A DNA stretch of 64,000 nt, taken from NCBI RefSeq assembly GCF_017868775.1, contig NZ_CP053381.1, positions 3,162,001 to 3,226,000 on the forward strand, in the 5' to 3' direction. Within the stretch, counting starts at the first letter, position 1, and the number at the start of each line of letters is the position of its first letter. Position numbers and translations under genes: made by a program. Below, piece after piece: positions 44,179 through 53,187 of this stretch. This stretch comes from Billgrantia sulfidoxydans. Lineage in GTDB: Bacteria > Pseudomonadota > Gammaproteobacteria > Pseudomonadales > Halomonadaceae. The notes under the pieces are model-generated. The model worked only from the letters and a program-made list of their open reading frames with translations, searched no databases and was not told the origin of the DNA.

Positions 44179-47058
44179 TCACGTCAGCTCCCAACGGATC
44201 AGGAATAGCCGATGAGCCTGGCTCTTGCGGTGCATCTGGCGTTCCAGGGCATCGATGAGCGCGTCGCGCTTCTCCTCGATATCGTCTTGCACGTCGAAGA
44301 TCGCCTGACGGTCGCGGCGCTGCTGACGCTCAAGCGTCTTGAGCGCTTCCTGCGCGGCCTTCTGCTCCTCAAGGGTCTCGGCGGTGCGTGAGCGGCGCTT
44401 GGCATCCTTGATCTTGGCCCGCGTGTCCTCCAGCTGCGCTTCACTGGAGGCGACCTGATCATCGGCCCAGGCCTCCAGTTTGTCGCGCTCGCGCTGGAAG
44501 TAGCTGTGATTCTCCTCAAGTACACGGCTAAGGGTGGCATCCAGCTGCCGCTTGGCCAGCGCAGGGAGCTCCTGAGGGGGTTCGGGTGCGCTATCGGGCC
44601 CTACCTCAGCCGTCACATTGAAGAGCCGCTCACAGGCCTCCTGGTCAAGGTGTGTGCCATCGTCGGCCAGGGCGGTGAAGACGAGGTGCTCCTCATGCTG
44701 GAAGCTGTCCAGCTCGAGCAGATTCAGCTCCAGCCATCCACTGCGGGTGGTGAGCTGTTCGAGTACCGAGATTCGCAGGGGGTGACCGGACAGCTTGAAG
44801 CGCAGGGTAGCGACCGGCGTCTCCCGGCGGCGGCCGCTATCGAGCACATGCTCGCCCAGCGGATGTGTCAGCCGATAGACGTGGGCATGCTCGGGCGGCT
44901 TTATGCCCTTTCCCTTGCGAATCAGCCAGTAGTCACCGGCGGGCACGCTCTCTACCGGAGAGGCCTCCAGGTGAAAGGTCAGGCTGCTATCTCTGAACTT
45001 GGCCTGCTCCGCCAGGCAGTGGCGGGTCAACTTCCAGAACAGCTTGCCGGTGCGGTCGAGCTGAGCCTCGGCCTTGTCACGCTGAACGCGCAGTAGGTCG
45101 TGGATCTGTTCGTCGAAATGCTCGAGCAGCTTGCTCTCCGTCTCCTTCATGCGGGCATCGATATCGGCCTCCAACTGCTCACGCAGCTCGGCGAAAGCCG
45201 CCTCGATGGCATCCGGCGTGCGGCAGGTAGCGTAGATATCGGCAATGCGCTTCTCCACATCCACACCCGACTCCAGCCGGCCGAGAATTTCATCGGAAGC
45301 ACCGAACAGACCATCGAACAGCTGGAACTTCTCGCTCAGCAGTTCGAGCACGCGCTTGTCGGCCTCGTTGCGCTGGTTGAGGAAATTAACCACCACCACA
45401 TCGAATTGCTGGCCGTAGCGGTGACAGCGACCTATGCGCTGCTCCACACGCTGAGGGTTCCAGGGCAGGTCGTAGTTCACCACCAGGTTGCAGAACTGAA
45501 GGTTGACGCCTTCGGCGGCCGCCTCGGTAGCCACCAGGATCTGCGCCTTGTCTCGGAAGTGGTCGATGATGGCAGTACGGCGGTCAATGGCGGGACTGCC
45601 CGTCACTCGGTCGCTACCAGCATGCTCCGCAAGCCAGCGTTGGTAGATGCCTGTCACCCCTGGGCTGTTGTTGGTGCCGCTGAAGGTCACAACCTGATCG
45701 GCAAAGCCGTTCCGCTCCAGAAACCGGCTTAGGTACTCCAGCGTGCGCCGGGATTCGGTGAACACCACCGCCTTGCGCGGTGCCCCCATCTCATCCATGC
45801 GAGCGAAGCCTGTTTCCAGCGCGGTAACCAGCGCATAGGACTTGGCATCCTCGTGAATCCCCCGAGCCAGGTTCAGATACTGCTCGATTTCGGCGATCTC
45901 ACCCTGCAAGCGAGTGGGATTGACCTCTTGTTCCAGATACCGGGCATCGGCCTCCTCCACGTCTTCGGCTTCCGCAGCTTCCAAAAGCTCCTCATCGAGC
46001 GACTCATCGGCCAGCAGCCGCTCCAGCCAGTCCTGTTCGACCTGATGACGGTTCTGCAACGACTCGAGTCGCTCCTTGAGGGTCTCCAGCGTCTGGATAA
46101 TGGCCGTGGTAGAGGACGCCAGCAGCTTGCGTATGACCAATGTCACGAGGTGGCGTTGCCGCGTGGGCACGCCATAGCTGTCTTCCCGCGCCAGATAGCC
46201 GGAGACTAGATGGTAGAGACGCTGCTCATCCTGGGACGGGGTGAAGGGGATCGTCAGCGCCTTGCGCTCTGTGTACTGCACATACTCCAGCACCTGGCGA
46301 CGCAGGGTGCGTTTGGCAAACTCCTCCAGCCGGCGGCGCAATCCCTCAATGTCATTACCACCACGCATGAACTGGCGGCGAAAGCTGATGGCGTCGCCAA
46401 ACAACTGGTCATCGATCACCGTGGAGAGGCCATAGAGCTCAAGCAGTGAATTCTGCAATGGCGTGGCGGTGAGCAGCAGCTTCCGGCTGCCGGCGAAGGC
46501 ACGCTTGATGGCCTGCCCGGTGCGATGACTCTCGCGGTGGGCGTTACGCAGCTTGTGGGCCTCGTCAATTACCACCAGGTCCCAGGGGATGGTGCGCAGC
46601 TGAGGTTCCAGCTTGGCCGCGAAGTGGTAGGACATCACGCTGATGACGTCCTGATCCAACGGATCGTAGATCCCCTGATCACGCTGCTGCTTGTAGGTGC
46701 GGGCATCCAGCACCTGAGTGGGCAAGTGGAACTTCTCGGCCAGCTCGGTCGCCCATTGCTTGCGCAGGGCGGCCGGTGCAATCACCAGCAAGCGACGCCG
46801 ACGCTCCGCCCAGTACTGGCAAATCACCAGCGCCGCTTCGATGGTCTTACCCAGCCCCACCTCATCAGCGAGTAGTACCCCCTTAGTCAGCGGGTTCTGC
46901 AGGGCGAAAAGGGCCGCATCGATCTGATGCGGGTTGAGATCGACCGAGGCATCGAATAGCGAAGCAGCCAGTCGGTCAACGTCTCCCCCCCTGCGCTGCC
47001 GAGTGAGCTCATAGGCGAAGTACTTGGCGTGGTAGTCGGTGATGCGCTCAGTGGTCAT
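44179..47058 (-). CDS. SNF2/RapA-like helicase
   Basis: 959 residues from MTTERITDYHAKYF (an ATG 21 bases upstream is also possible). SWI2/SNF2 motifs are LADEVGLGKTIEAAL near residue 67, VVIDEAHKLRN near 165, LLTATPLQNS, then VATEAAAEGVNLQF and RVEQRIGRCHRYGQ for motifs V-VI. The final ~150 residues are a long coiled coil. Proteins of this kind translocate on DNA and appear as DrmD in DISARM, and beside Mod/Res pairs. No DrmA, DrmB (DUF1998) or DrmC is present here. Lies upstream of abi and mod on the same strand. Confidence 0.85.
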   Translation of the reverse strand: MTTERITDYHAKYFAYELTRQRRGGDVDRLAASLFDASVDLNPHQIDAALFALQNPLTKGVLLADEVGLGKTIEAALVICQYWAERRRRLLVIAPAALRKQWATELAEKFHLPTQVLDARTYKQQRDQGIYDPLDQDVISVMSYHFAAKLEPQLRTIPWDLVVIDEAHKLRNAHRESHRTGQAIKRAFAGSRKLLLTATPLQNSLLELYGLSTVIDDQLFGDAISFRRQFMRGGNDIEGLRRRLEEFAKRTLRRQVLEYVQYTERKALTIPFTPSQDEQRLYHLVSGYLAREDSYGVPTRQRHLVTLVIRKLLASSTTAIIQTLETLKERLESLQNRHQVEQDWLERLLADESLDEELLEAAEAEDVEEADARYLEQEVNPTRLQGEIAEIEQYLNLARGIHEDAKSYALVTALETGFARMDEMGAPRKAVVFTESRRTLEYLSRFLERNGFADQVVTFSGTNNSPGVTGIYQRWLAEHAGSDRVTGSPAIDRRTAIIDHFRDKAQILVATEAAAEGVNLQFCNLVVNYDLPWNPQRVEQRIGRCHRYGQQFDVVVVNFLNQRNEADKRVLELLSEKFQLFDGLFGASDEILGRLESGVDVEKRIADIYATCRTPDAIEAAFAELREQLEADIDARMKETESKLLEHFDEQIHDLLRVQRDKAEAQLDRTGKLFWKLTRHCLAEQAKFRDSSLTFHLEASPVESVPAGDYWLIRKGKGIKPPEHAHVYRLTHPLGEHVLDSGRRRETPVATLRFKLSGHPLRISVLEQLTTRSGWLELNLLELDSFQHEEHLVFTALADDGTHLDQEACERLFNVTAEVGPDSAPEPPQELPALAKRQLDATLSRVLEENHSYFQRERDKLEAWADDQVASSEAQLEDTRAKIKDAKRRSRTAETLEEQKAAQEALKTLERQQRRDRQAIFDVQDDIEEKRDALIDALERQMHRKSQAHRLFLIRWELT

Positions 47059-47138
47059 CCCTGCACCCTGCTCTAGCATGAGGTAACGTCACACTTTGTA
47101 ACGTACACGAAGCGATATCAAGGCACCTTTGGCAGGGG

Positions 47139-48368
47139 CTACACTAGCTTGAACGGCTCGATGTCGCGGAAGATGCCGGTCTTGGTCATGTCGCGGCGCA
47201 GAGCAAAAGCCTCCAGAGCAGCCACCGGGTCCACCTGGTCCAGCCTGCCGAAGTGAATCCTGCCCCACTGTTCTCGGTTGACCTTCACGCTGAACAGATA
47301 CTGGTCGCGCTCGCCGCCGGTGGCAGAATCAGTGACCTGGCGATAGCCGGAGACCCTCGCCTCCTGCACGGCGGGCAAGCGGGCGAACACCGCACCCAGC
47401 ACGCGAAAGGCGATGCCGTGGACGTGGTCCCGATAAAGCTCACGCTGCCGGGTATCGCTGAGCCGGCGGGACGTGGGCCTGATCTGCTTGGCGGGCATGG
47501 TCCAGTAGCGGTCTGGCATCTCGTCCTCACATGGGAGGTCGATATCCACGGCAATGGTGCTGGCGTCGCTGCCCAGGTCGAAGTCGATGGCGGTTTCACG
47601 CGGCCAGTCGATTTCCTCCAGGCGTTCGCGCAGCGTCTGCTCCATGGCGTTCGGGTCGTGCAGCACGCCTTCCCCTTCGCGAAGGTGGCGTGCAAACTCG
47701 GCCTCGTCGTGCTTCGCCTTGCGCCATTCCCAGTCGCGGTAGGCCTGATCAAAGGCCGCTTGTCGGCGCCGGTTCTCCTCCACGACGTGCCGCCTGGCGG
47801 GCGGCCACAGCCGGTGCCACCAGGCAAGCTGACGCAGCACCAGTGGAGCCGGCGGTGCCTCGGTGAAGTCTCGCGTGACGTAGCCGGTGATATCCGGATG
47901 GGGTGTCTCCTCGTGGAGCCGCCCCAGGCGGTCCAGGTCGGCATTGAGACGCTCGCAGTGCTGTGCCAGCTGCTCGCGCAGAGACTCCCCGGCATGCCGC
48001 CGCAGCACCCGCGCCTCGTCGTCGCTCATGGGCGTGCCGTCCCCGTGGGCAAAGTGGATGCCGCCATCACCGTCGATATCCAGCCGGATGGGCAGCGACT
48101 CGCCCTGAGCTAGCAGCGCCTCCAGGCTCGCAGCGGGGCTGGAGCGGCCGGCGCCGCTGCTCCCATTCCCAGCCGAACGGCCCCGGGCGTTGAGCTTCTG
48201 GCGATAGGCGAGCCCGGTGCCGGGAATGCCCGCGTGGCCGTAAACGCCCCTCGGCCCCACGCTGAGGCTTGCGCCCCGCGGGCCCACCGAAAGCCCGAGG
48301 CCCCGCTTGCTCAAGTTGAGGCGGATACCCGGTGCGAGGGTGATACGGCGCTGGAAGCGAAATGCCAT
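47139..48368 (-). CDS. DUF4236-domain protein with long unknown C-terminus
   Basis: 409 residues, start supported by GGAG before ATG. The first ~55 residues ([20 protein letters not shown], then [19 protein letters not shown]) are a DUF4236 domain, a small beta domain of unknown role. The remaining ~350 residues include a Gly/Ser linker, a [20 protein letters not shown] segment and a charged helical region not recognised. It lies 80 bases upstream of SNF2 in the same direction and may be co-transcribed with the defence genes. Confidence 0.75.
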   Translation of the reverse strand: MAFRFQRRITLAPGIRLNLSKRGLGLSVGPRGASLSVGPRGVYGHAGIPGTGLAYRQKLNARGRSAGNGSSGAGRSSPAASLEALLAQGESLPIRLDIDGDGGIHFAHGDGTPMSDDEARVLRRHAGESLREQLAQHCERLNADLDRLGRLHEETPHPDITGYVTRDFTEAPPAPLVLRQLAWWHRLWPPARRHVVEENRRRQAAFDQAYRDWEWRKAKHDEAEFARHLREGEGVLHDPNAMEQTLRERLEEIDWPRETAIDFDLGSDASTIAVDIDLPCEDEMPDRYWTMPAKQIRPTSRRLSDTRQRELYRDHVHGIAFRVLGAVFARLPAVQEARVSGYRQVTDSATGGERDQYLFSVKVNREQWGRIHFGRLDQVDPVAALEAFALRRDMTKTGIFRDIEPFKLV

Positions 48369-48450
48369 GGTTCTCCTTAGGTATTGCGCTAGTACAAACT
48401 GCTGATAGCCTATCAGCTTCTCGGACTGGGCATGCAGGACATCAACGGCG

Positions 48451-49542
48451 ATGGAAACAATCGAACAGCTGCACAGCGACCCACGCCCTTTGGTCAGCCT
48501 GGCCAACGTAAGCGCAGTGACGGGCGAGTCTCTTGGAGAGTTGCTACTTCGACTGGCTGGCAACGACATACCTCTATTTATGGAGCGGCCAGAGGAAGCG
48601 CGCATTTTTTGTGTTACTCAATCGCTGCCTATGCCCCACCGTGAAGCAACATACCCAGAAGCCATTTTAAGCCCATCTAGAGGCTTGAACCCTCCTGGAT
48701 TCATGACTCCAAAACGAGGTGAGACTCACATAGATGCCTCTCACTTCAACTATCTTGTATTAACGAGCGCTGATTACGCCCCCCTGACCGAAGGGGGCTC
48801 AAGACTATCAGTCAAGCTGTTCAGACAAACTGCCTACATTGACAAGGGAGGTGATGAACCGATTACAGTCAACGCGAGCGATTATTATAGAGAACATTTA
48901 CCTAAAGCCAGCCCACTGGAAAAAATGAAGGCACAATTTTCGTGTTGCTATCAAAACAAAGAATGGCCTTCTACATTTAAATTTACTAGCGTGACTATAA
49001 ATTCAGAAGAGCTTTTAGTATCGAGAACCTCGCTTCTGGATCGCGTCTTAAGCTATAGTAAACAAAGCACCTGTCTCCTTCCTGAGCTTCAATGTCATCT
49101 TCAGCCATGGAAAAGTGACTTACTTCTTGCGCTCAACAAGGCGGCTTTTAAAGTTCACTCAAACGACAATGAAAATAAAATATTTAGCAAGGAGCAAGTA
49201 ATGGCAGCCATCAACGAACAAATTAATGGTAGCAGACCATCAGATACCACCCTCAGCAGGCTAGCCACCCTGCTCCGCCACGATCGTCAACCAGCCAACT
49301 ACAGAAAGGCGGTCAACAGCAATTCCACAAACAAATATCCACCACATTTCACACCGCAACTCATTTACCTTAATGAAAAAAGCGAAAAATACTACACCGA
49401 CTACCAAGGTTCGAAAAATCAAACGCTGCCAAGTGCCAAAGCTGTCCAACTTGAGTTACAGGAGGACGGAGTTATTAGCAAAGACACCGCCATCAGAGTA
49501 GCAAGCGCCCTGATCCCAAGACTAAGACACTCGACTCTCTAA
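48451..49542 (+). CDS. hypothetical protein (AT-rich island orphan)
   Basis: 363 residues; no family recognised. The N-terminal third ([20 protein letters not shown], then [14 protein letters not shown]) could be a small DNA-binding or regulatory domain. A long central region follows, and the C-terminus has [20 protein letters not shown] then a helical end ([19 protein letters not shown]). Base composition is AT-rich and unlike the neighbouring DUF4236 gene, from which it diverges. Its end overlaps the convergent yfjJ-like gene by 21 bases. Codon structure and length support a real gene. Confidence 0.65.
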   Translation: METIEQLHSDPRPLVSLANVSAVTGESLGELLLRLAGNDIPLFMERPEEARIFCVTQSLPMPHREATYPEAILSPSRGLNPPGFMTPKRGETHIDASHFNYLVLTSADYAPLTEGGSRLSVKLFRQTAYIDKGGDEPITVNASDYYREHLPKASPLEKMKAQFSCCYQNKEWPSTFKFTSVTINSEELLVSRTSLLDRVLSYSKQSTCLLPELQCHLQPWKSDLLLALNKAAFKVHSNDNENKIFSKEQVMAAINEQINGSRPSDTTLSRLATLLRHDRQPANYRKAVNSNSTNKYPPHFTPQLIYLNEKSEKYYTDYQGSKNQTLPSAKAVQLELQEDGVISKDTAIRVASALIPRLRHSTL

Positions 49543-50598
49543 ACTCTGAAGCTTTCTTGGTCGCCCCCTTCTTCTTTCCGGTTTAGCATTTTTACAAGCT
49601 GAGCGAAACCACGTTCGCTCCCCTGGCGCCTCAGCTGCCATGACGTAGTCAGTCTTAACCATATAGTCAACTACCAGACCCACAAAGGCTGAATACTTTG
49701 CATCATCGTAATAGTCGAGTGTGCCTATGCCTAAATACCGATAATGGCTCTTGTGTCGATTACAATTATAGTATCGACCTTCGCCCTCTGACACGATTTG
49801 GTTTCTCCAGTGATCCCCCAACATCTTGGCAAGGGTAATGTCCTCGCGGTGCTTGGACCCGTCACATAGAGCGATGACATGGAAGTGAAAGCCACTCAGT
49901 AGCCCATATTCCAGCTTCGCCATGTAACCCACCACTCCCCGTATAGGCACGCCACGCAACAAATCTTGACGAAACCGTTCCCAGTCTTCTTTTACGTCCC
50001 CCAGCGCCGTCCTGAAGTCATCGAGGTCTACGTACTTCCCTTTTCGATAGCTGAGATCCAAGCGCAGCACCTCTAGCCTGGCATACTTGGCCCTTAAGCC
50101 GTTGACAAGTTTCTGAGCACCTTTCATGCGAGCCTGCTTAGCTCTCTCAAGCCTGCGCATGTACTGCCTCATACCCGCCCCACGGCACTCCTTTCGGATC
50201 ATAGCAACAGCGGCATTTAATCTATCCACCTGCTCATAAGGGTCATAGTTATAAAGATTATCTATCCTAAAGTCCTCCGCTGCGTCATGATAGACTCTCA
50301 CATAGGGATGACTATTCATGAGCTGGACACAAGAAAACTGGTTATGTCGGCTGTTTTCAATCAGTCGCTTCAGCATCTTCCCTGTCAGACTCCAGGACCT
50401 AATACATGGAGCGCGCCCCTCTTTCTCAAACACATCAAAAAGTTCTTCATCCGTTCTAAACAATCGCTCGACTACTGCTCTTACCTCCTTAAAGTAGGTT
50501 AGCACCTCCTCATCGAGGTTGCTCTCTGCCTCGTCCCTGACATGGTCTAAATCAAATTCGCAGCCAGGCCACTGCACCTCTGTCTCGTCGTAACACAT
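49522..50598 (-). CDS. YagK/YfjJ-type protein (inovirus Gp2 family, HUH-like)
   Basis: 358 residues. The core LLSGFHFHVIALCDGSKHRE has a His-x-His motif, followed by LGDHWRNQIVSEGEGRYYNCN and YLGIGTLDYYDDAKYSAFVG. This matches the YagK_YfjJ C-terminal domain found in CP4-57-like elements and inovirus replication proteins; the HxH is reminiscent of HUH relaxase/Rep enzymes. It probably nicks DNA for rolling-circle-type replication of the element. RBS GAGAGG precedes the ATG. A hairpin sits directly before it. Confidence 0.8.
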   Translation of the reverse strand: MCYDETEVQWPGCEFDLDHVRDEAESNLDEEVLTYFKEVRAVVERLFRTDEELFDVFEKEGRAPCIRSWSLTGKMLKRLIENSRHNQFSCVQLMNSHPYVRVYHDAAEDFRIDNLYNYDPYEQVDRLNAAVAMIRKECRGAGMRQYMRRLERAKQARMKGAQKLVNGLRAKYARLEVLRLDLSYRKGKYVDLDDFRTALGDVKEDWERFRQDLLRGVPIRGVVGYMAKLEYGLLSGFHFHVIALCDGSKHREDITLAKMLGDHWRNQIVSEGEGRYYNCNRHKSHYRYLGIGTLDYYDDAKYSAFVGLVVDYMVKTDYVMAAEAPGERTWFRSACKNAKPERRRGRPRKLQSLESRVS

Positions 50599-50621
50599 TG
50601 CCTCTCATGCCTCTCATTAAT

Positions 50622-50648
50622 GGTAGCCACATCTTATTGGTGGCTACC
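50622..50648. other. 9-bp hairpin between yfjI and yfjJ
   Basis: GGTAGCCAC pairs with GTGGCTACC around a nine-base loop, 24 bases before the yfjJ-like ATG. The rest of the 178-base gap is AT-rich and without a gene. It may be a leader hairpin or a nick/origin structure for the HUH-like protein. Confidence 0.5.
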
Positions 50649-50776
50649 AACCCTGACAGTAAAAAAACCTAATAACATATACTCCAAAATAAAAACCTTA
50701 AAATAGAGCCCAATATTCCGCCTGTTTACAGGCACGAATTCCACATTCTAAACAACCAGAGAGAAATAAGTTAATG

Positions 50777-52303
50777 TCAATACCTCCTCCCTGAAAAAGA
50801 ACCCCCTACCGACATCGCGGCCACATAATCAAAAGTAAGCCAAGGGAAGAAATCCAAACATACCGTATTCCCCGAGAAGTATTGAACAACGCTTTGTTTT
50901 TGGACAAGCCGATCAATAGCCGCATTTAGCCTTTTCGAATTTCGAAGCGATTCTGGCACTACAACTCTTCTAACAGTGTTCTTTTTGATGTAGCGAATCC
51001 CCATGCTGCGTTTTTTGTCAATCCACTCCTGCAGGAGCACCTCGTCTCTTTCTTCTTGAGAGGCCTGATTGAAAATCTCTCGATGCTGTTTGACAAAATA
51101 CATAGCCAAGTGCAAAGAGTGATCTATCACAGCTGAGTTGATTTTTTCTTGAGGGCCTTGCTCAAATACGCTTAACAAGCATGCGAGCCGCAAGATTTTT
51201 TCTCCAAGCTTCGAGCCATAGCCATCATGACCCTCGAATATCCCCCCTGGATTCATCTCATGCTCAATAGCATTGTTGATCATTACCATTTTCTCCTCTG
51301 CATCTTCATCTAGTTGCACAACTATTCTGGCCTTTTCTCCCGAGAGGATTCCAGGAAGCATTCTGACATAAGCATCTAGCTTCTCATAATAATCAGAATA
51401 AATGGTGCTTCTGTTGACACTTTCCTCCTTTGCTTTATATCGCCTTCCAATAGTCGACTCAGGCCGTGCCATAAAAGTCCTAGCAAAGAAGCCAGATGCT
51501 TCCATTACCTCACCATATTTACTGAAGTACTCTTCGAAGACTCCTGGCTGAACATCTATGCTGACTGTAAGCCTGCCATTTACCACAACGCTAGACTCAG
51601 ATGTCTTCCTTGTAATCTTAACTGTCTCCCCACTATACAAACATAGCACGGCCGGACTTTTTATTGCTGAGCTTTTAAGAACCACACCCCCTTCACCTGA
51701 GGCAATAGCTGCATACTTGCATCCTTTACTCATGCGATCAACAAAAGCTTCTGCTGAAGAGTCAGTATGGATAATTTGCATATCACTGGGTGGCTGGGGC
51801 TTTTCCTCATGCAATGCCTTTAACTGAGCTTCAGCATCTTTAGTACACTCCTCCTTACCAAGAAGCCTCTTAATCTTTTTTTTCAAAAAACGCTTTTTCT
51901 CCTCAAAAATCTCTAGCTCTAGAGAGTAATCACGCTGGCGCTTTTCACTTTGCTCGTCAAGCTCCTTCTGAAATTCATAAATCGGCTTGTAGGCCGCACT
52001 TTCTACAGCAGTTTTCCTCTCTCCACTTTTGGCAAGCGTAATGAAATAGCATGATATTGGAACCACTTCTCCACGTGGCGTCTGAACATCAACGAGATGT
52101 TGCAGGCCTATAGAGAGCGCAGAAAGTAGCTTGGCAATAATAAGTCCTCTAGGTGCTTGAATCTCTTGCTGCAGCTCATCCGCCACCTTTTCTATTAATG
52201 TGTTACCATGAGTTTTCCGAACTTCTTTTTGAAATCCATAGTCTGCAAGGATAATACGACTATTTTGTATAGCATACCTGATATCATCATACCCAGACAT
52301 CAT
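50777..52303 (-). CDS. YfjI family protein (DUF3987)
   Basis: 508 residues. The region ITLAKSGERKTAVESAAYKPI near residue 92 corresponds to the P-loop of DUF3987 proteins. A coiled stretch rich in Lys/Glu (EEKKRFLKKKIKRLL) follows, and then IHTDSSAEAFVDRM and the conserved SGEGGVVL. YfjI-type proteins occur in CP4-57 and other integrative elements and resemble helicase/primase-associated proteins; function is unproven. It overlaps alpA by 4 bases (ATGA), so the two are one operon. Base composition is AT-rich. Confidence 0.85.
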   Translation of the reverse strand: MMSGYDDIRYAIQNSRIILADYGFQKEVRKTHGNTLIEKVADELQQEIQAPRGLIIAKLLSALSIGLQHLVDVQTPRGEVVPISCYFITLAKSGERKTAVESAAYKPIYEFQKELDEQSEKRQRDYSLELEIFEEKKRFLKKKIKRLLGKEECTKDAEAQLKALHEEKPQPPSDMQIIHTDSSAEAFVDRMSKGCKYAAIASGEGGVVLKSSAIKSPAVLCLYSGETVKITRKTSESSVVVNGRLTVSIDVQPGVFEEYFSKYGEVMEASGFFARTFMARPESTIGRRYKAKEESVNRSTIYSDYYEKLDAYVRMLPGILSGEKARIVVQLDEDAEEKMVMINNAIEHEMNPGGIFEGHDGYGSKLGEKILRLACLLSVFEQGPQEKINSAVIDHSLHLAMYFVKQHREIFNQASQEERDEVLLQEWIDKKRSMGIRYIKKNTVRRVVVPESLRNSKRLNAAIDRLVQKQSVVQYFSGNTVCLDFFPWLTFDYVAAMSVGGSFSGRRY

Positions 52304-52545
52304 CGCCCCCTCACACTCTCCTCTCGTTTTTTTATACAGGACTCAATCCACTCCTCGACTTCTGACTCCACCCAGGCAACTGATGATGCTCCAATACTGA
52401 CTTGGCGGGGAAATTCAGGATCATAGTGAGGGCACTTAGCATCTAGCTTATTGTAAATGCTTGACCGAGAAAGCCCTGTCCTTTCCATCACTTGCTTCAG
52501 CTTCAGAAGCACCCTTGGTTGATGACTACCAATGTAATTGCTCAT
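52300..52545 (-). CDS. alpA: AlpA family phage transcriptional regulator
   Basis: 81 residues starting MSNYIGSHQ. LLKLKQVMERTGLSRSSIYNKL is the AlpA helix-turn-helix, and PRQVSIGASSVAWVESEVEEWI the conserved remainder. In E. coli CP4-57, AlpA activates excision of the element through the integrase intA. Here the integrase is a remnant 18 kb away, so AlpA may control only yfjI and yfjJ. An in-frame upstream ATG adds 25 unlikely residues. Confidence 0.88.
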   Translation of the reverse strand: MSNYIGSHQPRVLLKLKQVMERTGLSRSSIYNKLDAKCPHYDPEFPRQVSIGASSVAWVESEVEEWIESCIKKREESVRGR

Positions 52546-52624
52546 TGAAAAAATCCTTGTTGACCGACAGGGCAAGGATGGCAAAGGAAGGTGATCGGCG
52601 AAATTGTTAAGAGCTGTCAAAAGG

Positions 52625-52638
52625 TGTCAGGTCTGACA
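52625..52638. promoter_or_regulatory. 14-bp palindrome upstream of alpA
   Basis: TGTCAGGTCTGACA is nearly a perfect palindrome (TGTCAG/CTGACA around GT), 80 bases upstream of alpA. It could be an operator for AlpA or another regulator. Confidence 0.4.
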
Positions 52639-52675
52639 AATACCATGAAAAGCGGCGTAGGCATGGCCCCTTCAT

Positions 52676-52709
52676 CTGCTACTTCCGCTACTAGTAGCGG
52701 AAGTAGCAG
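52676..52709. repeat. 34-bp perfect palindrome between alpA and the recombination block
   Basis: The half-site CTGCTACTTCCGCTACT is followed at once by its exact reverse complement, with no loop. It lies in a ~260-base gap between divergent transcription units (alpA leftwards, the plus-strand recombination genes rightwards). It may be an operator, an origin or a recombination site. Confidence 0.9.
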
Positions 52710-52806
52710 GGGTATCGAGCCCCTATCCCAATATTTTACAGGCCTATATCACCCCTATGAGCTGAGCCCTCCTTGGGCTTGACCTACCAGCACAGGAGAT
52801 GTCGAT

Positions 52807-53124
52807 ATGCCCCCACCCTGCTCGCGCTGTGCTTCCCAGCGCATCATCAATCTCGAGACTACTCGCAAGCTGGGCACGGCTGTCGGTGCGCTGGCCGGCT
52901 CCCTCAGGGGGGCCTATGCGTCGCTCTACTCTCCTGGTCGGCTGCTGGTGGCCTCGACCCAGTTCCCTCTCAGTCGAGTCGCCACTGCGGTAGTGGCTGC
53001 CACGACGGGAGGAATCGCGGGAGCCACCGCCGGGAATCAGATGATCCAGAGCCTGTTTCCGCCCGGCGAGGGCACGCCCTGGCTATGCCTGGGCTGCGGC
53101 CACGCTTTCCGCGTTATCGACTAA
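52807..53124 (+). CDS. hypothetical protein with two CxxC pairs and glycine-rich hydrophobic centre
   Basis: 105 residues, start six bases after AGGAGATG. Cys residues at the start (CSRC) and near the end (CLGCGHAF) form a likely zinc ribbon. Between them are LGTAVGALAGSL and VATAVVAATTGGIAGATAGN, which could insert in the membrane or form a Gly-zipper. It heads the plus-strand block and is followed by a good terminator. No family recognised. Confidence 0.65.
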   Translation: MPPPCSRCASQRIINLETTRKLGTAVGALAGSLRGAYASLYSPGRLLVASTQFPLSRVATAVVAATTGGIAGATAGNQMIQSLFPPGEGTPWLCLGCGHAFRVID

Positions 53125-53147
53125 CTCGTTTACATCCTTCCTCTACC

Positions 53148-53170
53148 ACCGGCGATCTGCCGGTTTTTTT
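53148..53170 (+). terminator. intrinsic terminator
   Basis: ACCGGC pairs with GCCGGT around GATCT and is followed by seven T's (one shared with the stem end). It ends the transcript of the 105-aa gene. Confidence 0.88.
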
Positions 53171-53187
53171 CGTCAAGGAGCATTTCC

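Noticed and set aside
44101..44215. Small plus-strand frame between Abi and SNF2 genes
   Set aside because: It runs antisense into the SNF2 3' end, lacks a ribosome site and overlaps the terminator hairpin.
35485..47058. DISARM or BREX system
   Set aside because: SNF2 helicase and methyltransferase are present, but no DUF1998 (DrmB), DrmA or PLD protein, and no PglZ, BrxC or Lon-like gene.
52710..52725. Possible tRNA T-arm-like sequence AGGGG-loop-CCCCT
   Set aside because: The loop TATCGAG does not fit the TTCRANY consensus, and no other tRNA arms are near.
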